From NCBI GenBank assembly GCA_010672585.1, contig JAAHGF010000004.1, forward strand, positions 198,490 through 257,479: DNA of 58,990 nt, written 5' to 3'. Both the position numbers and the translations under genes were made by a program. This document shows positions 27,201-35,816 of this stretch, in pieces. The first letter of the stretch is position 1, and every line of letters begins with the position of its first letter. This stretch comes from Okeania sp. SIO1I7 (lineage in GTDB: Bacteria; Cyanobacteriota; Cyanobacteriia; Cyanobacteriales; Microcoleaceae). Under the pieces are notes generated by a model. It did not search any database. It was not told the origin of the DNA and saw only the letters and a list, made by a program, of their open reading frames with translations.

Positions 27201-29862
27201 TCAGTTATCACCTAGTGATTATTTAAGAACACCAGTAGAAATTGAACAGCAACTCAATAAAATTATTCCAGAATTAATAGTTCAGGCAGATTTGGATAGT
27301 TACGGGGAAATACCAACTGAGTTAGAAAATTTGAGTGTAGATTATATAGTACAGGCACTACAAGAAATGGGCTGGTCTTACCAACCAGGAGAAAGCTTTT
27401 CTACAGAATCAGTGGTCCAAAGTTTAGGTGTAGTTAGTGACCAGCAGCGATTGTTCAAGCGTCTGTTAGAAATCCTAGCAGAAGTAGGAATCTTGCGGTC
27501 TACCCCAAAGCAGTGGCAAATGGTGCAAACTCTAGAGGGAGCTAACCCAGAAGAGAAAAGTCAGAAGTTGTTGAGTCAATATCCCAATGCTCAAGCTGAA
27601 CTTACTCTACTTCATCGCTGCGCTTCCCAACTGAGTGGGGTACTGCAAGGTAAATTAAATCCATTGCAACTGGTTTTTCCAGAAGGAGATTTAACTGCCG
27701 CAACCAAACTATATCAAGAATCTCCTCCAGCTCAGGTGATGAATAATATTGTTCAAGGGGCGATCGCTACAGCTATAGAGAAGTTACCAGCAAATCATGG
27801 AGTCAGATTTTTGGAGATAGGTGCAGGTACTGGAGGAACTACAAGTTATATTCTGCCTCATCTTAATCCCAATCAAAGCGAATATGTATTTACGGATATA
27901 GGAGGATTTTTCAATGTCAGAGCTAAAGAAAAATTCCGAGATTATTCTTATGTACGTTATCAAACTCTAGATATTGAGAAAAACCCAATAAATCAAGGAT
28001 TTGAGTCTCACAGTTACGATGTGATTATTGCTGCTAATGTGCTTCATGCTACTACTTCTATGAGTGAGACGTTATCCCATGTGCAGCAACTATTAGCACC
28101 AGGGGGAATGTTAGTGTTGTGGGAAAAGACGACTCCTCAGAGATGGTTAGATTTAATCTTTGGGTTATTAGGTGGATGGCAGAAATTCAATGATTTAGAC
28201 TTACGCCCTGATTCACCTTTACTAAGTCGCTCCAAGTGGGAGAAGTTACTGAGTGAAAGTGGTTTTGCTGAAGTTGTCACTGTTCCTAAGACTGGGGGAA
28301 TATCAACAGCTTTATCTAAAGAAGCAGTGATTATTGCTCAAGCAGAGTCAAATAAAATCAAGGAAAAGATATCTGCGACAAATACTTCCAGGAAAGTAGC
28401 CTTGAACAAACGTAAAGCAGCTTTGAACAAACAGCAACAGAGCTACTTAGATGAATTTATTACTACTTACACAAGGAAAACTCAAAAATCTCAAGAAACT
28501 GCCCAACGTTATCGTCCAGTCCTCGCTGATAAAAGAGCTACAGCCAGATGGATAATGGAACTAAAAGAGATGAGATATCCCATAGTCGGAGAATCAGCTA
28601 ATGGGTCTAGGATTTGGGATATTGACGGTAATGAGTATATAGACATCTCCTTGGGATTTGGTGTACATCTGTTTGGTCATAAGCCACAATTTATAACCGA
28701 AGCTATTCAAAATTGGTTAAATCAAGGGGTACAAGTTGGTCCGCAAGCAAAATTTGTAGGGGAAGTAGCACAGTTAATTCAACAACTCACAGGTATGGAG
28801 CGAGTTGCATTCTGTAACTCCGGTACAGAAGCAATGATGACAGCAGTACGTTTAGCACGTCTAACTACGGGTCGAGATAAGATTGTTATGTTTACTAACT
28901 CTTATCACGGTCATTCAGATGGAGTTTTAGCCGTTGCGCCGACTAATCTAGACAACAATCATAAAGCTGTTCCTGTATCACCAGGGGTATTGCAAAATAT
29001 GGTTGATGATGTTATTGTCCTAGATTATGGAGCAAGTAAATCTCTAGATATTATTAGAGCTAATGGCCATGAATTAGCTGCTGTTTTGGTAGAACCAGTA
29101 CAAAGTCGCCGACTAAGTTTACAACCAAAAGAGTTTCTTCAGGAACTAAGACAGTTTACGAAAGAAGCAGGTATTGCTCTAGTTTTTGATGAGGTAATTA
29201 CTGGCTTTCGTATTCATCCAGGAGGGGCGCAAGCTTGGTTTGATATTGAAGCAGACATTGTTGCTTACGGTAAGTGTGTCGGTGGTGGTGTACCAATAGG
29301 AATTATTGCTGGTAAAGGTGACTATATGGACGGCCTTGATGGTGGTCAGTGGAACTACGGAGATGATTCCTATCCTAAGAAACTACAGACATTCTTTGGT
29401 GGTACTTTCAACAAAAATCCTTTAGCGATGGCTACAGCAAAAGCAGTGCTGGAGCATTTGCAAAGGGAAGGAGCATCACTACAAGAAAATCTCAATCAAC
29501 GTACTTTAAAGCTTGTAGAAACACTAAATACTTACTTTAAGCAAGAAGATTTACCACTTAAGCTGATATATTTTGCATCTCTATTTCAATTTGTTTCATC
29601 GGATAATGAGAGCTATATATTTCAACCAATAGAAGTGGAAATACTGATTCATCATCTAATAAAAAAAGGTCTTTATATATGGGAAGGGAGAGTTTGTTTT
29701 CTTTCAACAGCTCATACAGATGCAGATATTAATTATATTGTTTCTGCTGTCAAAGAGAGCATATCAGAAATGCGTCAGGGCGGTTTTTTAGAGAAGAAAA
29801 ATAATCAGTCAATAGCTGAAACAAATGTCAAAAAAATTGAGCGAGTCAGAGGTGCATTATGA
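21262..29862 (+). CDS. Hybrid PKS: MT-GNAT-ACP loading module + KS-AT-ACP-CMT-AMT
   Basis: 2866 aa. Domains: winged-helix-like lid (1-260) and AprA-MT1-like methyltransferase (SAM motif VDMGCGDGTLL 294-304; LHIRSFLDHD 379-388); GNAT decarboxylase (526-720) with Trp546, Thr652, His686 and Arg701 at exactly the spacing of CurA W249/T355/H389/R404; ACP (Ser774); KS (Cys1022, His1157, His1197); AT (Ser1477 in GHSVGE; HAFH 1577-1580, malonyl type); ACP (Ser1813); C-methyltransferase (LEIGAGTGG); PLP aminotransferase of GSA-AT type (Lys2671). There is no KR, so the beta-ketone should be transaminated. Inferred product: malonyl-ACP is methylated and decarboxylated to propionyl (or isobutyryl), extended, alpha-methylated and aminated to 3-amino-2-methylpentanoate or a homologue. 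The stop overlaps the next start (ATGA). Confidence 0.93.
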   Translation: MLELINRYEHGFVSIPVILSCREKGLFELIKQKKITHQQIAKTLRANTGHLQVALRMMQSLGWLSKNELGEYSLTDNSQGYLSIPEEILELYNLPIESYLRGKEKPDVLKNWIELSQQQWHINDQTIADFLDGALIIPIMLALHKHKLLAVDQEKKPLFSSVSPQIRKELSTWFIAKGWAEKSSVIVHKQNEKSTDDENKLCLTALGKFIVERILITGVTASYTPMLLQISDVLFGKSQTVFCRDEQGSESHIDRKLNVMSSGFQHQKFFADVDELILSIFNQLPYYEQPNYIVDMGCGDGTLLKRVYQVISTKSARGKVLDKYPVQMIGVDYNQASLQESALTLADIPNLLMKGDIGNPQQMISDLRTQGIDDPEKTLHIRSFLDHDRPFIPPKNLEAAKRRGKLSYSGVYVDSDGGLIPAQIMIQSLVEHLERWSSVVTKHGMMILEVHCLEPEVVNKFLDSSNNLHFDALQAFSSQHLVEAEVFLSCAAEVGLFPKWEFSKRYPQNFPFSRITLNCFEKKPYKLRHPTIKDLPELIVLEELCWSENLRVDSEEIQRRILNFPQGQFVLELEDKIVGAIYSQRIERTEVLENRTFVEVPSLHTESGVVIQLLATNILPELQNQGLGDQLLEWMLQYCAVMGGVERVVGVTRCRNYPDYSPMPMTEYIHKKNDSGLLVDQILRFHQIHGAKIQKVIPGYRPKDIENKGYGVLIEYDIHNRQRFDGVGVEKNQQEKVEIDVDVDEVVAGCVRTVMNKKRSFDSDRPLMEMGIESLELLELKYLLEKKLEVKIEPNFFFKYGTPKAIASYFKGETPTKQKNISEFLPKIAQLESKAEKTDSGFSAAQLENGIAIIGMACRFPGDADSPQKYWSLLRDGIDAITEVPSTRWDIEKYYNSDQNQPGKISSRYGGFISEVDKFDADFFHISPREAKYIDPQQRILLEENWKALENAGINPKSLSGTETGVFVGIGFHDYEQLQYKHNQEQDLNIYFATGSSTAIGAGRLSYFLKLNGPAITVDTACSSSLSAVHLACQSIRNGECELALASGVNLLLSPELSISFSQAGMLSPDGRCKTFDASANGYVRSEGCGVVVLKSLKQAITDRDPILAVVRGTAINQDGASNGMTAPNQSAQEAVIGKALSVAGISANQVSYVEAHGTGTSLGDPVEIKALEVVYGENRGSERPLTIGSVKTNIGHTEAAAGIAGLIKVVLSLQNKYIPPHLHLKELNPYMSLAGIPGTVLIEGKTWEKYDGDESLIAGVSSFGFSGTNAHVILEEVPTEVKTQQLEEQPHLLTLSAKTEKALDELVSHYQNYLETNRELELADVCYTANTGRAQFNHRLGVIASNLQELRKKLLQHKAGEEVVGVFSGKLPNDSSVPKLAFLFTGQGSQYVNMGRKLYETQPTFRQALEECDQILSPYLEHSLLEILYPKNVQKSSSSLIDQTAYTQPALFAIEYSLFKLWESWGIKPNVVMGHSVGEYVAATVAGVFSLEDGLKLIAMRGRLMQQLPSGGGMVSVMASESQVTKVIENYNSQVVIAAINGPESIVISGKSEFIAAICSKLEAIGIKTKKLEVSHAFHSHLMEPMLAEFEVIAKQVTYSQPQIPLISNVNGQKVDLEITKAEYWVDHVLKPVRFAESMKTLHQEGSELFIEIGPRPILLGMGRQCLPEDEGLWFPSLRPPKAELQQMLESLGQLYVQGIKVDWSGFEQNYAGRKVALPTYPFQKQRYWLDIQKNGLTETQNLLNEENQEYIESKELIQEKYDFMRRKKTAVRSRRQEKIIQELCEIIAQELGFEPSQVDSSNNLLEMGADSLTLMAAGRKIEKNYGIKITIRQFFEELTTVDALAKYIDEKLLPELGEDTVERQDQWQALSQPEEISLLQTVKDKIESPPVKPEIPGDSTALERIMQQQLQVMSQIMSQQLEVLQGKVNYTNQISVPNNGQSHQRFDRESSASKVEMKRGLTKPSVQPSQEVSRVSFGQLSPSDYLRTPVEIEQQLNKIIPELIVQADLDSYGEIPTELENLSVDYIVQALQEMGWSYQPGESFSTESVVQSLGVVSDQQRLFKRLLEILAEVGILRSTPKQWQMVQTLEGANPEEKSQKLLSQYPNAQAELTLLHRCASQLSGVLQGKLNPLQLVFPEGDLTAATKLYQESPPAQVMNNIVQGAIATAIEKLPANHGVRFLEIGAGTGGTTSYILPHLNPNQSEYVFTDIGGFFNVRAKEKFRDYSYVRYQTLDIEKNPINQGFESHSYDVIIAANVLHATTSMSETLSHVQQLLAPGGMLVLWEKTTPQRWLDLIFGLLGGWQKFNDLDLRPDSPLLSRSKWEKLLSESGFAEVVTVPKTGGISTALSKEAVIIAQAESNKIKEKISATNTSRKVALNKRKAALNKQQQSYLDEFITTYTRKTQKSQETAQRYRPVLADKRATARWIMELKEMRYPIVGESANGSRIWDIDGNEYIDISLGFGVHLFGHKPQFITEAIQNWLNQGVQVGPQAKFVGEVAQLIQQLTGMERVAFCNSGTEAMMTAVRLARLTTGRDKIVMFTNSYHGHSDGVLAVAPTNLDNNHKAVPVSPGVLQNMVDDVIVLDYGASKSLDIIRANGHELAAVLVEPVQSRRLSLQPKEFLQELRQFTKEAGIALVFDEVITGFRIHPGGAQAWFDIEADIVAYGKCVGGGVPIGIIAGKGDYMDGLDGGQWNYGDDSYPKKLQTFFGGTFNKNPLAMATAKAVLEHLQREGASLQENLNQRTLKLVETLNTYFKQEDLPLKLIYFASLFQFVSSDNESYIFQPIEVEILIHHLIKKGLYIWEGRVCFLSTAHTDADINYIVSAVKESISEMRQGGFLEKKNNQSIAETNVKKIERVRGAL

Positions 29863-32800
29863 ATAATTTAGTAGAGTTTTTGCAGGATATTCGCGCTCAA
29901 GGTTGGCAACTTTGGAGTGAAAATGGGCAACTATGCTACGATGCTCCCAAGAATAATTCAACAGATTCAATATTAGGGACACTGAAGCAGCACAAAACGG
30001 AAATTTTACAGTTGCTCGCCCAAATTGAATTTCAGGAAACTCCAAAGGGGGGACCAGTAATTGTACCTCTGACTGAAGCTCAAAAACAATTTTGGTTTTT
30101 AGACCAACTTGAGGAAAATAGTAGACAAGCTTATATTGACCAAGTGTGTCTACATTTGGAGGGAAGATTTAATATCAATGCAATGGAGCAAGCAATCAAA
30201 AAGATTGTAGAACGCCATGAAGCTCTACGGACAAGAATATCGTCTGAGGGGGATTTTCAGGAAGTTTTACCGGAGGTAGAAATCCTGGTTCCCTTGATTG
30301 ATTTTTCAAATTGGTCAGATAGCGATCGCGAATCTCAAATAACTGAATGGTTAGAGGAAGAGATTCAAAAACCTTTCGATCTGAGTCAAGCACCTCTATT
30401 ACGAGGTTATATTCTGAAAATAGAAGAAAAATTACATCGGTTAGTATTAAGAATTCATCATATTATTAATGATGGTTTGTCAACAGAAATAATTCTCAAA
30501 GAGATAGTAAATTTTTATGCAGCTAAATGTGAAGAAAAAGTATGTCAACTAGAGCCACCGATGCAATTTAGGGAATATGTAGAGTGGCAAAACAACATTA
30601 GCAAAACAGAGGAAATGGCAGTAAGTGAATCTTACTGGTTAGATAAATTTTCTACCTCAATTCCTATTCTGAATTTACCAACAGATCGCCCACGTCCGTC
30701 AATAATGACTTATAGAGGTAGTAGGCAAACTCTTAAGTTAGATGGTAACTTTTTTGCAGGAATAAAAACAGTTAGTAGACAGAAGGGTTGTACTTTGTTT
30801 ATGACTCTGCTAGCAACTTATAAAATTTTACTAAGCAAACTGACAGGTGATGAGGAAATTATAGTAGGTACTGCCGCCAGGGGGCGTGATTTGGAAGGCA
30901 GTCAAAATATGATTGGCTATTGTAATAATGTGTTGCCTATTCGGAGTAGTATTGATGAGTCTCTATCCTTCTCAGAATTTTTAATAAGAACAAGGAGTAT
31001 TTTATTAAATGATTATCAAAATCAAGATTATCCATTCCCGAAATTACTAACTAAACTTAATCTGGAAAGAGACCCAAGTAGACCTATTTTGGTATCAACT
31101 TTATTTAACTTAGACAGAATTTGGGCTTTGCCAAATATATCAGGATTGAAAACTAGGTTGATACCTATTCCTAAAAAGTTTGTTCCTTACGATATTGTTC
31201 TAGATATTACGGAAACAGAAAATGAATTGTTATTCAATTTAGATTACAATTTGGATTTATTTGACGATAGTACGATTGAGCGTTGGTTGATTCATTTCCA
31301 AACTTTGTTAGAAGCTATTATTACAGATCCAGAACAAAAAATTACTCAACTGTCACTATTAACAGCAGCAGAAAAACAACAATTATTAGAATTTTGTGGG
31401 TATCAAAACAACCGTATTCCTCCGAATTTGTTACATAATAATTTACCTATTTATATCCTAGATGCTCACCAACAAATGGTTCCTCCTGGAGTCGAAGGAG
31501 AAATATATATTTCTACATCCCTTCTTGCCCAAGATTCCAGAGATATCTATCAACACCCTCAACTAGGTCTGTTACAGAAAACCCAACAATGGGGACGTAG
31601 ACTGTCAAACGGGTTTATAGAATGGAAAGGTGACATCACGAGAATCAGAAAAGTTAAAGGCAACAGAATTAATCTACAAGAAATTGAAGTTTTCTTGCGG
31701 TCGCATCCTGAAGTAAAAGACTGCTATATATTAGTGCGCAACGAACAGATAATAGCTTATCTAGAAGTATCAAAAGCTATATCTCCTGAATTGCTCCGAA
31801 CTGAGGTAAAACATCTGTTACCAGGTCGCCATCTGCAACCAGATGCTTATGTACAAGTATCAACATTACCTCTAACAGCATCAGGAAAAATAGACGAAAA
31901 AGCTTTAGAGTCTTTAGAAGTAATAGACTCCAACTTAATAGAAAGTTGGGAAGAAAAACTGCTGTCGCATCCAGAAATAAAACAAGCAGCAGTAGTAGTA
32001 GAACCTAAGCAAGGCAAAGTATCTCCACCATTTCATATATTAGACCTAATTCCCGAAACCATAACTACAGTAAAACCATCAGTAACCACAGCAGCAGTTC
32101 CATTGATAGTAGAGGAGGGAACCCCATCAGAAGAGTTAACAGTAGCTGTACCAGCATTGAGTGATGGGGGTCAGTTAATTTTTTCAGAAAATGCGCCACA
32201 AACCCTAGCAGAAGCTCTACAAAGAGCCGCCCAACAAGACTCAGAAAGGGGATTGATTTATATTAACTCTGATGGTTTAGAGTCAATTCAATCCTATGCA
32301 GACTTACTTAGAGACGCAGAAAAGATTTTAGCAGGATTGAGAAAAATTGGTCTCCAACCCCAAGACAAAGTAATTTTTCAACTCCCCAAAAATCAAGATT
32401 TTATCAGCGCGTTTTGGGGGTGTGTGTTAGGAGGATTTATACCAGTACCAGTATCAATTGCTCGTAGTTATGACCAACCAAACACCACTCTGAGTAAATT
32501 ACAAAATAGCTGGCAGATATTGGGCAAACCATTGGTATTGACAGATAGTCAGTTAGCACCAAAAATCCAGAAATTGTTTCAAGGATGGAATTTAGAAGAC
32601 TTGAAACTAGAGACACTGGAAACTTTGCAAAAGTGTGAACCAGACAGGAATTGGTACAAAAGTAAGCCAGAAAATTTAGCCGTATTGCTGTTAACTTCCG
32701 GTAGTACAGGAATGCCAAAAGCAGTGATGCAAAGTCATCGCAGTTTATTGAGTCGTAGTGCTGCGACTTCCCAAATGAACAACTTTACATCTGAAGATAT

Positions 32801-35800
32801 TTCCTTAAACTGGTTTCCCCTAGACCATGTAGGAGGAATAGTCATGTTTCATCTGAGGGATGTTTATTTAGGATGTCAACAAATTCAAGCTCCAATAGAA
32901 GTTGTATTGGAAGCACCTACGAAGTGGTTAGATTGGATTTCTGAGTATGGAGTGACGATAACTTGGGCACCAAATTTTGCTTATGGATTAGTTGTTGAGC
33001 AAATCGAAAAGCTCTCAAAACAGGGAAAAACAGTAGAGCAAAAATGGAATTTATCTTCCCTCAAATTTCTCCTGAATGGAGGGGAGGCGATCGCTGCCAA
33101 AAGCGCCAGAAGATTTTTAGAATTACTGATTCCCTATCATCTACCAGCTCAAGCAATGCACCCTGCTTGGGGAATGTCGGAGACATCTTCAGGGGTCGCA
33201 TACTCTCATAACTTTTTATTGGAGTCAACAACAAATGAGCAAAAATTTGTGGAAGTAGGTGCTCCTACACCTGGAACAAAAATCAGAATTGTAGATAATC
33301 AAGACCAATTGGTAGGAGAAAGTGAAATTGGCAGCGTACAAATACAAGGAGTATCAGTAACATCTGGTTATTATCAAAATCCAGTGGCAACAAAGGAAGC
33401 TTTTACAAAAGATGACTGGTTTAATACAGGAGATTTAGGATTTCTCAAAGCTGGACAATTAACAATTACTGGACGACAAAAAGATGTTATTATTATCAAC
33501 GGTTTGAATTATTACAGTCATGAAATAGAAGCGGTTGTCGAAGAGTTAGCAGGAATAGAAGTTTCTTATACAGCAGCTTGTGCTATTCGAGAGTATCAAC
33601 AAGATACAGATAAATTAGCTATATTTTTCAGCACTCAAAAAACAGAAGATAATGATTTGATCGAGCTGCTCCAAGAAATTCGCTCAGTTGTAGTAAAATC
33701 TATTGGTATTAATCCAGATTATCTCATCCCTGTAGAGCCAGAAAAAATTCCTAAAACAGCTATAGGGAAAATTCAGCGAACACAATTAAAACAACGTTTT
33801 GAATCTGGTGAGTTTAAGTCTATCCAGAAACGAGTTGATATATTACAAAAAAATTATAACACAATCCCAAGATGGTTTTATCGCTCAGTTTGGCGACATA
33901 AAGAAGTAAAATTTGGTAAATATCCGACTGATACAGGCATTACTCTTATTTTTGTAGATAGTTTAGGATTAGGTAATTTGTTGTGGGATAAATTACAGCA
34001 AAATGATCGATATTGTCTGAAAATTGAGGCAAGTTCAGAGTTCAAAAAAATAAATGAAAATAACTATTTTATTGCCCCGGATAATCCACAACATTATCGA
34101 CAATTACTGGAATCAATAACCGCTATAAAACTACCAATAATCAGGATAATTAACCTGTTTGAATATCAGGAATATACAGAAGAAATAGTTGAAATAGAAA
34201 GCGGAGAAAAGTTAAATCATCAGGATTTTTTTAGTTTATTTTCTTTGATTAAAACCTTAGAAGAATTTCAAGGTAGACAACATCAGGTACAGTTATTATA
34301 TGTCAGCAGCTACAGTCAATTAATACTAGAAACAGACAAAATCGCTTGTGAAAAATCTACGGTATTAGGGTTACTCAAAACTATTCCCCAAGAAATGCCG
34401 TGGTTAAACTGTCGTCACCTTGATTTATCGATCGCTGATATCGAAATAAATAGCAGTTATATTTGGCAAGAGTTGTGTAATGTTTCCCCAGAATTAGAAA
34501 TAGCATATCGAGAAGGAAAACGCTTAGTCTCTGGTATAGAAACAGTAAATCTGCCATCAACACCTCAACAAAAATTACCTTTTCAACAAGGTGGTACTTA
34601 TCTACTGAGTGGTGGTTTAGGAGGAATAGGTAGAGAAATTGCCAAATATCTGTTAGAGAATTATCAGGCCAAACTAATATTAGTAGGTAGAACACCTCTA
34701 TCGGCATCAAAATCAGACAAAATGTCGGTATATCAACAGTTGCAGAAATTGGGTACAGTCACTTATGAAGCAGTAGATATTTGTAATTTAGAGCAGTTAC
34801 AACAGGTAGTAAAGGAGGCGATATCAGAATGGGGAGGAAAATTAGATGGAGTAATTCATTTAGCAGGAGTTTTCCATGAGCAACTGCTATTGACAGAAAC
34901 TCAAGAAAGTGTGGCCAGGGTGTTGCGCCCGAAAGTTATAGGAAGTTGGGTGCTGCATCAATTATTGAAAGATAATGCGGATGGTTTGTTTATTCATTTT
35001 GCATCAGTGAATGGTTTCTTTGGGGGGATGAGTGTAGGTGCTTATGCAGCAGCTAATAGTTTTCAAATGGCTTTCTGTAATTACCAAAAAACTCATAGTA
35101 ATCTGCGCAGCTATTGTTTAGCATGGAGTATGTGGGATGAAACAGGTATGAGTCAGGGTTATCAGATGAAGGAATTGAGTCAAGCTAAGGGTTTCTATAG
35201 TATTTCGCCATTACAAGGAATGTATTCTCTGTTAGCAGCTTTGTATCATGGTGAAAATAATCTACTGGTGGGTTTGGATGGTAGTAAACCTCTGATTCAA
35301 GGTTATGGAGGGAAATGTGATAGTTTACAACAATTAACGGGATATTTGACAACGAACAATAATAAGATACAATTATCAAAGTGGTTTGTACGCGATCGCT
35401 TTGGTTTGCCCACTAATTGTCAGTGGGTCCAACTCGAACAAATACCTCTGACTGAAACTGGAGAGATTGACCGAAGTCAGTTGATGGGTAGTGGAGTTGG
35501 TCAACGAACGAAACCCAGGAATGAGACAGAGCGTCAACTTGTACTTATATTCCAGGAGGTACTGGGAATATCTAGTGTGGGTGTCCACGACAACTTTTTT
35601 GAGTTAAAAGGTGATTCCCTGAAGATGACTCAAGTAGTGTCCCGGGTGCGAGAAACTTTTAACGTGGAGTTGCCTTTAAGTAGATTGTTTGAAAGTCCGA
35701 CTGTAGATCAATTAAGTAGTTCCATTGATGATCTGGGCAATGGTAATTTATCTTTAGCTGAACAACTACAAAATGTTTCTAATGAGCAAGAAAACTGGGA

Positions 35801-35816
35801 GGAAATCGAACTGTGA
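29859..35816 (+). CDS. NRPS module C-(collapsed A)-A-KR-PCP for an alpha-hydroxy acid
   Basis: 1985 aa. An N-terminal TubC-like docking domain (1-55) precedes a C domain with intact HHIINDG (200-206). Residues ~525-695 look like the tail of an adenylation domain only (A6-like IYILDAHQQMVPPGVEGEIY, A8-like ITRIRKVKGNRINLQEIEVF, A10-like LTASGKIDEKAL); the A1-A5 core is missing. A complete second adenylation domain follows (~775-1315; LLLTSGSTGMPKAV, GMSETSSG, FNTGDLG, KTAIGKIQRTQL) of acyl-ligase rather than amino-acid type. Next come a KR (GGLGGIG 1585-1591; Ser1716, Tyr1729, Asn1733) and a PCP (Ser1920). Inference: an alpha-keto acid, probably 2-oxo-3-methylvalerate, is activated, reduced to the hydroxy acid and esterified with the beta-amino acyl chain from ORF1. 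The start ATG overlaps the preceding stop. Confidence 0.9.
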   Translation: MNNLVEFLQDIRAQGWQLWSENGQLCYDAPKNNSTDSILGTLKQHKTEILQLLAQIEFQETPKGGPVIVPLTEAQKQFWFLDQLEENSRQAYIDQVCLHLEGRFNINAMEQAIKKIVERHEALRTRISSEGDFQEVLPEVEILVPLIDFSNWSDSDRESQITEWLEEEIQKPFDLSQAPLLRGYILKIEEKLHRLVLRIHHIINDGLSTEIILKEIVNFYAAKCEEKVCQLEPPMQFREYVEWQNNISKTEEMAVSESYWLDKFSTSIPILNLPTDRPRPSIMTYRGSRQTLKLDGNFFAGIKTVSRQKGCTLFMTLLATYKILLSKLTGDEEIIVGTAARGRDLEGSQNMIGYCNNVLPIRSSIDESLSFSEFLIRTRSILLNDYQNQDYPFPKLLTKLNLERDPSRPILVSTLFNLDRIWALPNISGLKTRLIPIPKKFVPYDIVLDITETENELLFNLDYNLDLFDDSTIERWLIHFQTLLEAIITDPEQKITQLSLLTAAEKQQLLEFCGYQNNRIPPNLLHNNLPIYILDAHQQMVPPGVEGEIYISTSLLAQDSRDIYQHPQLGLLQKTQQWGRRLSNGFIEWKGDITRIRKVKGNRINLQEIEVFLRSHPEVKDCYILVRNEQIIAYLEVSKAISPELLRTEVKHLLPGRHLQPDAYVQVSTLPLTASGKIDEKALESLEVIDSNLIESWEEKLLSHPEIKQAAVVVEPKQGKVSPPFHILDLIPETITTVKPSVTTAAVPLIVEEGTPSEELTVAVPALSDGGQLIFSENAPQTLAEALQRAAQQDSERGLIYINSDGLESIQSYADLLRDAEKILAGLRKIGLQPQDKVIFQLPKNQDFISAFWGCVLGGFIPVPVSIARSYDQPNTTLSKLQNSWQILGKPLVLTDSQLAPKIQKLFQGWNLEDLKLETLETLQKCEPDRNWYKSKPENLAVLLLTSGSTGMPKAVMQSHRSLLSRSAATSQMNNFTSEDISLNWFPLDHVGGIVMFHLRDVYLGCQQIQAPIEVVLEAPTKWLDWISEYGVTITWAPNFAYGLVVEQIEKLSKQGKTVEQKWNLSSLKFLLNGGEAIAAKSARRFLELLIPYHLPAQAMHPAWGMSETSSGVAYSHNFLLESTTNEQKFVEVGAPTPGTKIRIVDNQDQLVGESEIGSVQIQGVSVTSGYYQNPVATKEAFTKDDWFNTGDLGFLKAGQLTITGRQKDVIIINGLNYYSHEIEAVVEELAGIEVSYTAACAIREYQQDTDKLAIFFSTQKTEDNDLIELLQEIRSVVVKSIGINPDYLIPVEPEKIPKTAIGKIQRTQLKQRFESGEFKSIQKRVDILQKNYNTIPRWFYRSVWRHKEVKFGKYPTDTGITLIFVDSLGLGNLLWDKLQQNDRYCLKIEASSEFKKINENNYFIAPDNPQHYRQLLESITAIKLPIIRIINLFEYQEYTEEIVEIESGEKLNHQDFFSLFSLIKTLEEFQGRQHQVQLLYVSSYSQLILETDKIACEKSTVLGLLKTIPQEMPWLNCRHLDLSIADIEINSSYIWQELCNVSPELEIAYREGKRLVSGIETVNLPSTPQQKLPFQQGGTYLLSGGLGGIGREIAKYLLENYQAKLILVGRTPLSASKSDKMSVYQQLQKLGTVTYEAVDICNLEQLQQVVKEAISEWGGKLDGVIHLAGVFHEQLLLTETQESVARVLRPKVIGSWVLHQLLKDNADGLFIHFASVNGFFGGMSVGAYAAANSFQMAFCNYQKTHSNLRSYCLAWSMWDETGMSQGYQMKELSQAKGFYSISPLQGMYSLLAALYHGENNLLVGLDGSKPLIQGYGGKCDSLQQLTGYLTTNNNKIQLSKWFVRDRFGLPTNCQWVQLEQIPLTETGEIDRSQLMGSGVGQRTKPRNETERQLVLIFQEVLGISSVGVHDNFFELKGDSLKMTQVVSRVRETFNVELPLSRLFESPTVDQLSSSIDDLGNGNLSLAEQLQNVSNEQENWEEIEL

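Noticed and set aside
21262-29862. Isobutyryl starter giving 3-amino-2,4-dimethylpentanoate
   Set aside because: Possible by analogy with GphF, but the rest of the line fits Map-containing depsipeptides, which need a propionyl starter. Kept as the second option.
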